The position numbers were made by a program, and so were the translations under genes. The notes under the pieces were generated by a model that did no database searches, was not told where the DNA came from, and saw only the letters and a list, made by a program, of their open reading frames with translations. A DNA stretch of 11,055 nt from Euperipatoides rowelli. Taxonomy: Eukaryota > Onychophora > Udeonychophora > Euonychophora > Peripatopsidae. The stretch is taken from assembly GCA_003024985.2 (NCBI GenBank), contig PXIH01S0020011.1, one strand, 5' to 3'. This document shows positions 8,606 to 11,055 of the stretch, one piece after another. The first letter of the stretch is position 1, and the number at the start of each line of letters is the position of its first letter.

Positions 8606-9009
8606 CTCTAGACAAAGCATCTGCAACAAGATTTTTGTTTTTGGATTGATTTTTGACATCGTAATTAAGATTTGGAGTCCTAGACTCCAGCATGCTATAT
8701 GGCAATGTGGATCTGTAATAGATGTCAACAAACAAAGGTTGTTATGGCTGGTTATCACCTTAAATTTAATTCTTTCTAAATATGGTCTGAAATATTAAAT
8801 TCCCAAAACTATTACCAGACATTCATTTTCGGTAACATTCCATTTACAATCGAACCAATTTAGCGTTCTGCTGGCATAGGCTATGACTTTATTTTCTTTA
8901 CCAGATTTTTGTGATTAAACTGCACCTATGCTTTCACTCACATCTAAATCAGAAAGAAAAAAGGTTTATTGAAGTCTGAATATTGCAAAATTGGTTCAGA
9001 AGTGAGTTT
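8606..9009 (-). pseudogene. Gypsy RNase H domain, frameshifted
   Basis: This is the RNase H that removes the RNA strand during reverse transcription, directly following RT on the same strand. Minus-strand order: KLTSEPILQYSDF (8971-9009) in one frame; then SDLDVSESIGAV with the first acidic position, ending in a stop; then VIAYASRTLN and the second acidic region VTENECL; then YFRPYL; then ITDPHCHIACWSLGLQ (about 8690). A further frameshift leads to NLVADALSRA at 8606-8635, the conserved end of the domain, which is where the hAT-like element entered. There are at least two frameshifts and two in-frame stops, so it cannot be translated as one protein. The first acidic motif reads DLD rather than the usual D-A/S. 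Confidence 0.88.
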
Positions 9010-9883
9010 TGGCTTTATAAATCGATTGATTTTTAGCATTGAATTGTCCAATTAAATTTTTCTTTCTTTCTAATAATTCATTTAATGGTTTTATATAAGT
9101 GGAATAATTTTTAATGAATCTATAATAATAACTGGCCATCACCAGGAAATGGATATTTTTATAATTTGCAGGGGTAGAGTATGGGTTGATGGCAGCAGTT
9201 TTTCCTGGATTTGTTTTTATGCCTTTGGATAGAACCAAATGATCTAAAATAATTAACTCAGGCACAAAAATTGCCATATTTAGAGTAACATCAGAGTTAT
9301 TTAAGGTTTGAAAAACCTTTTCAAGATCTACTATATGCTGTTCTAGGCTTTCGCTGGCAACAATTATGTCGTCTAAATAGGCAATGCAGCAGCATGTACC
9401 GATTAGCTTGCCTAGAACTTTTTGCATCATATGTATAAAAGTGTATGGTGCATTACATAGACTGAATGGCATTCATAGTTACTCATATTTGTTGTTATGA
9501 GTTACAAGTGCCAATTTTGAATATCTTTTAGGTCTATTTTTATCTGCCAATAATTAGATTGAGTGCCCATTAGTGAAAAAAAAAAGGTTTGTTGGCCAAA
9601 AATTCTAATGAATCATCTATTCTCAGAAATTGGTAGGCCCTATATTTCTTTAATTGTAATGGTGTTTAATTTACGATAAAGCAAAAACAACTTTTTTTTC
9701 TTGTTTTGAACTTTCTTTTTTTTCTACCAAAACAACCGGAGAAAAATAAAGACTGGTATTTTCTCTAATGATTTTCTCATCTAACCATATTTGTATTTGT
9801 TTGTCTATTTCTTTCTTTGAAATGGACTCATTTGATAAGGCCGGATGTTGATTGGCATAATGTGATTTAGGGTTATCTTGTGT
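8996..9883 (-). pseudogene. Ty3/Gypsy reverse transcriptase, decayed
   Basis: The domain runs along the minus strand. HPALSNESISKKEIDKQI and FSPVVLVEKK (fingers) lie at 9674-9883, and YRKLN and LRIDDSLEF at about 9595-9680. YWQIKIDL (motif A aspartate) is near 9525-9550. Then comes a 158-codon open frame at 8996-9472 with MPFSLCNAP, the catalytic YLDD at 9368-9379, the thumb SYYYRFIKNYST and the connection to RNase H. The order, spacing and YLDD box identify the Metaviridae (Gypsy) family. The upstream parts are in three different frames with stops around 9671, 9640 and just before 9472, so only the palm-to-connection half remains open. The catalytic aspartates are kept, but the copy as a whole is dead. 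Confidence 0.93.
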
Positions 9884-9885
9884 TA

Positions 9886-10029
9886 AACCTTATATGTCCA
9901 TCCAGATTGAGAGCTAAATAGAGTTGTATACTTATTAATTAGTAGAGAAATTTCATTGACTAGAGATTTTAATTCATGTAAAGCAGAAATTATGTTATCA
10001 CTTTTCCGATTGTCTGGGTAAAAGTTTTT
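9886..10029 (-). pseudogene. Gypsy protease-RT linker remnant
   Basis: An open stretch of 48 codons on the minus strand contains SALHELKSLVNEISLLINK and then LFSSQSGWT, the usual type of segment that precedes the RT fingers in Gypsy pol. It is separated from the RT by a stop (9883-9885) and a frame change. The aspartic protease expected further upstream (D-S/T-G motif) is not recognisable in any frame between 10030 and 10250, so it has either decayed or been deleted. Confidence 0.65.
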
Positions 10030-10250
10030 TTAGTATTCATTGTCTCCATTTCTTAAATTTTTAGATAAATTACTTGGAGTAGCATCTTTTATTTTAATAT
10101 TAATAGAATTATACCCATTATTAAGATCTGTCTGGTGGTCTTCACGCTAATGGGAAGCTGTTTAGCTGGTGTATTGGCAGAACAGTTATTTCAGGTATCA
10201 CTTGTGGTGGAACTTTGTTAAGGTATTATACGTCTTGATTTTCCTGATTA

Positions 10251-10617
10251 AGGACATCCCTTTTGCTTAACAGTTGCCTGGTTCTTTTCTAGCCAAATTA
10301 ATTCTTCTCTCTGTAATTCTACTGTTTTATTTAATTATCAAAATCATTTGGTTAAACTATATCAGAGAAAACTTGGTGCATAAGCATGTCTGTCTGCCCA
10401 TAATTATCGGAGTGTCAACAGGTGACAAAATTAAAAGGGTACTTTCCATAGAGGAGCAGAATGGAGTCACTTTCCTCCTTATTACCATCTTTCATACTAC
10501 AGGCCTACTATCTCGCTATATTTCTTATAGTAGGCCTATAAGAAATTTTGATTTAATCAAATGAGACTTTTCCTCCAATAAATGGAAATCCTCCTTTAAT
10601 TTTTTTCGTAAAGTGTT
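10251..10617 (-). pseudogene. Possible Gag or early-pol remnant of the Gypsy element
   Basis: Two coding-like minus-strand stretches lie upstream of pol. One (10528-10617) reads LKEDFHLLEEKSHLIKS with leucines spaced as in a coiled coil. The other (10251-10331) contains VELQREELIWLEKNQATV, also charged and helical. Both end at stops, and the region between them shows no clear frame. Position and character suggest the Gag part of the same Gypsy copy, but there is no diagnostic motif such as a CCHC knuckle, so this is an inference. A plus-strand open frame over the same bases (10274-10564) is regarded as an antisense shadow. Confidence 0.35.
10501..10546. repeat. Two overlapping, mutually exclusive hairpins
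   Basis: aggcctactat (10501-10511) pairs with atagtaggcct (10527-10537). atttcttatag (10520-10530) pairs with ctataagaaat (10536-10546). Both stems are perfect 11-bp pairings that share bases 10527-10537, so only one can form at a time. In this setting of dead elements it is more probably the trace of successive short template switches than a regulatory switch. Confidence 0.7.
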
Positions 10618-10783
10618 TTTTTAAATTTGTTATTAAAAAAATGAAATATTTTCTTCTGTATGGGATGATATTTCAAATTTTTAAATGGTTTTGAATTAAA
10701 ATTAATAAACATAATAATAATAATGATACAGTATTATGATACTATTTTTAATTTTTTTTTTTGTTAATTATTCAGCTGTAACA

Positions 10784-10915
10784 TTATTCAGGCAGTTCAA
10801 TTGAATTAAAATTATTATGGTTAATATAGTCAGGGTTAAGCCTGACATGGTAAACTCTTTTATATGAAATGATGTCGACAAAATTAAAATGATTGAAACT
10901 GGTTAATAAAATCAT
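10784..10915 (-). CDS. 43-codon unidentified ORF
   Basis: A minus-strand frame starts at an ATG at 10913-10915 and ends at TAA at 10784-10786. It contains FVDIISYKRVYHVRLNPDY and ends in IELPE. The residue mix (Asp, Arg, His, Pro, Tyr, Val) is far less biased than chance frames in this AT-rich DNA. I do not recognise a family. The frame is also open upstream of the ATG only as far as a TAG two codons away. It may be the C-terminal end of a Gag-like protein of the Gypsy copy, a last exon of a host gene, or chance. Confidence 0.3.
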   Translation of the reverse strand: MILLTSFNHFNFVDIISYKRVYHVRLNPDYINHNNFNSIELPE

Positions 10916-11055
10916 AGACTACTTAAAACATATTTCCAAATAATTACTATTTATTTAATAGGTAAATGGAAGTCTCTATTACTTGAAAAAGTATAAATTT
11001 CTATTTTAACTTTGTTTTCTTTGTTTTGTACATACAGTAGGTTTAATATTATTCT
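10916..11055. other. AT-rich end of window, nothing recognised
   Basis: Short AT-rich sequence with no open frame or repeat terminus. No long terminal repeat of the Gypsy copy could be recognised here or elsewhere in the window. Confidence 0.5.

Noticed and set aside
10274-10564. 96-codon plus-strand hydrophobic frame that looks like a membrane protein
   Set aside because: Lies antisense to coding-like Gag/pol remnants, and its hydrophobicity is the complement of charged codons on the other strand.

Overview
The window looks like non-genic DNA from an invertebrate animal genome. It is strongly AT-rich (about 70-75 % A+T by eye), full of homopolymer runs, minisatellite, microsatellite and decayed transposable elements. 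No intact host gene, spliced exon series, tRNA or rRNA can be supported. The species cannot be named. The element mix (Ty3/Gypsy, a CR1/Jockey-type non-LTR element, hAT-type non-autonomous elements) argues for a metazoan and against a bacterium or phage.

Layout. 1-920 is AT-rich sequence with one possible piggyBac-type terminus near 331-350. 924-1692 is a minisatellite with about 13 units of roughly 58 bp, each carrying homeodomain-like and often octamer-like motifs. 1700-4320 is AT-rich unique-looking DNA with small palindromes. 4343-4395 is a perfect 24-bp-stem hairpin. About 4400-4833 is a more GC-rich block ending in a hAT-type terminus, and it contains two unresolved bases. 4842-6600 shows nothing recognisable.

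The informative part is 6613-10620, a nest of dead elements all read on the minus strand. A Ty3/Gypsy pol can be followed from the protease-RT linker (about 10030) through RT (9883-8996), RNase H (9009-8606) and the integrase linker and zinc finger (8121-7660), broken by several frameshifts and stops. A non-autonomous hAT-like element of about 475 bp (8131-8605) sits inside the pol, at the end of RNase H, and itself contains a CA/GT foldback. At about 7650 the Gypsy integrase reading is replaced abruptly by a 5'-truncated non-LTR reverse transcriptase that runs to its natural C-terminus at 6613. Candidate Gag-like remnants lie at 10251-10617, and an unidentified 43-codon ORF lies at 10784-10915.

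No working system is encoded here and I found no convincing new biological system. The most interesting signals are structural. Two near-perfect short hairpins have the same architecture, and one of them is demonstrably an in-frame inverted templated insertion inside the Gypsy integrase. The nested insertion history can also be read from frames and target-site remnants.
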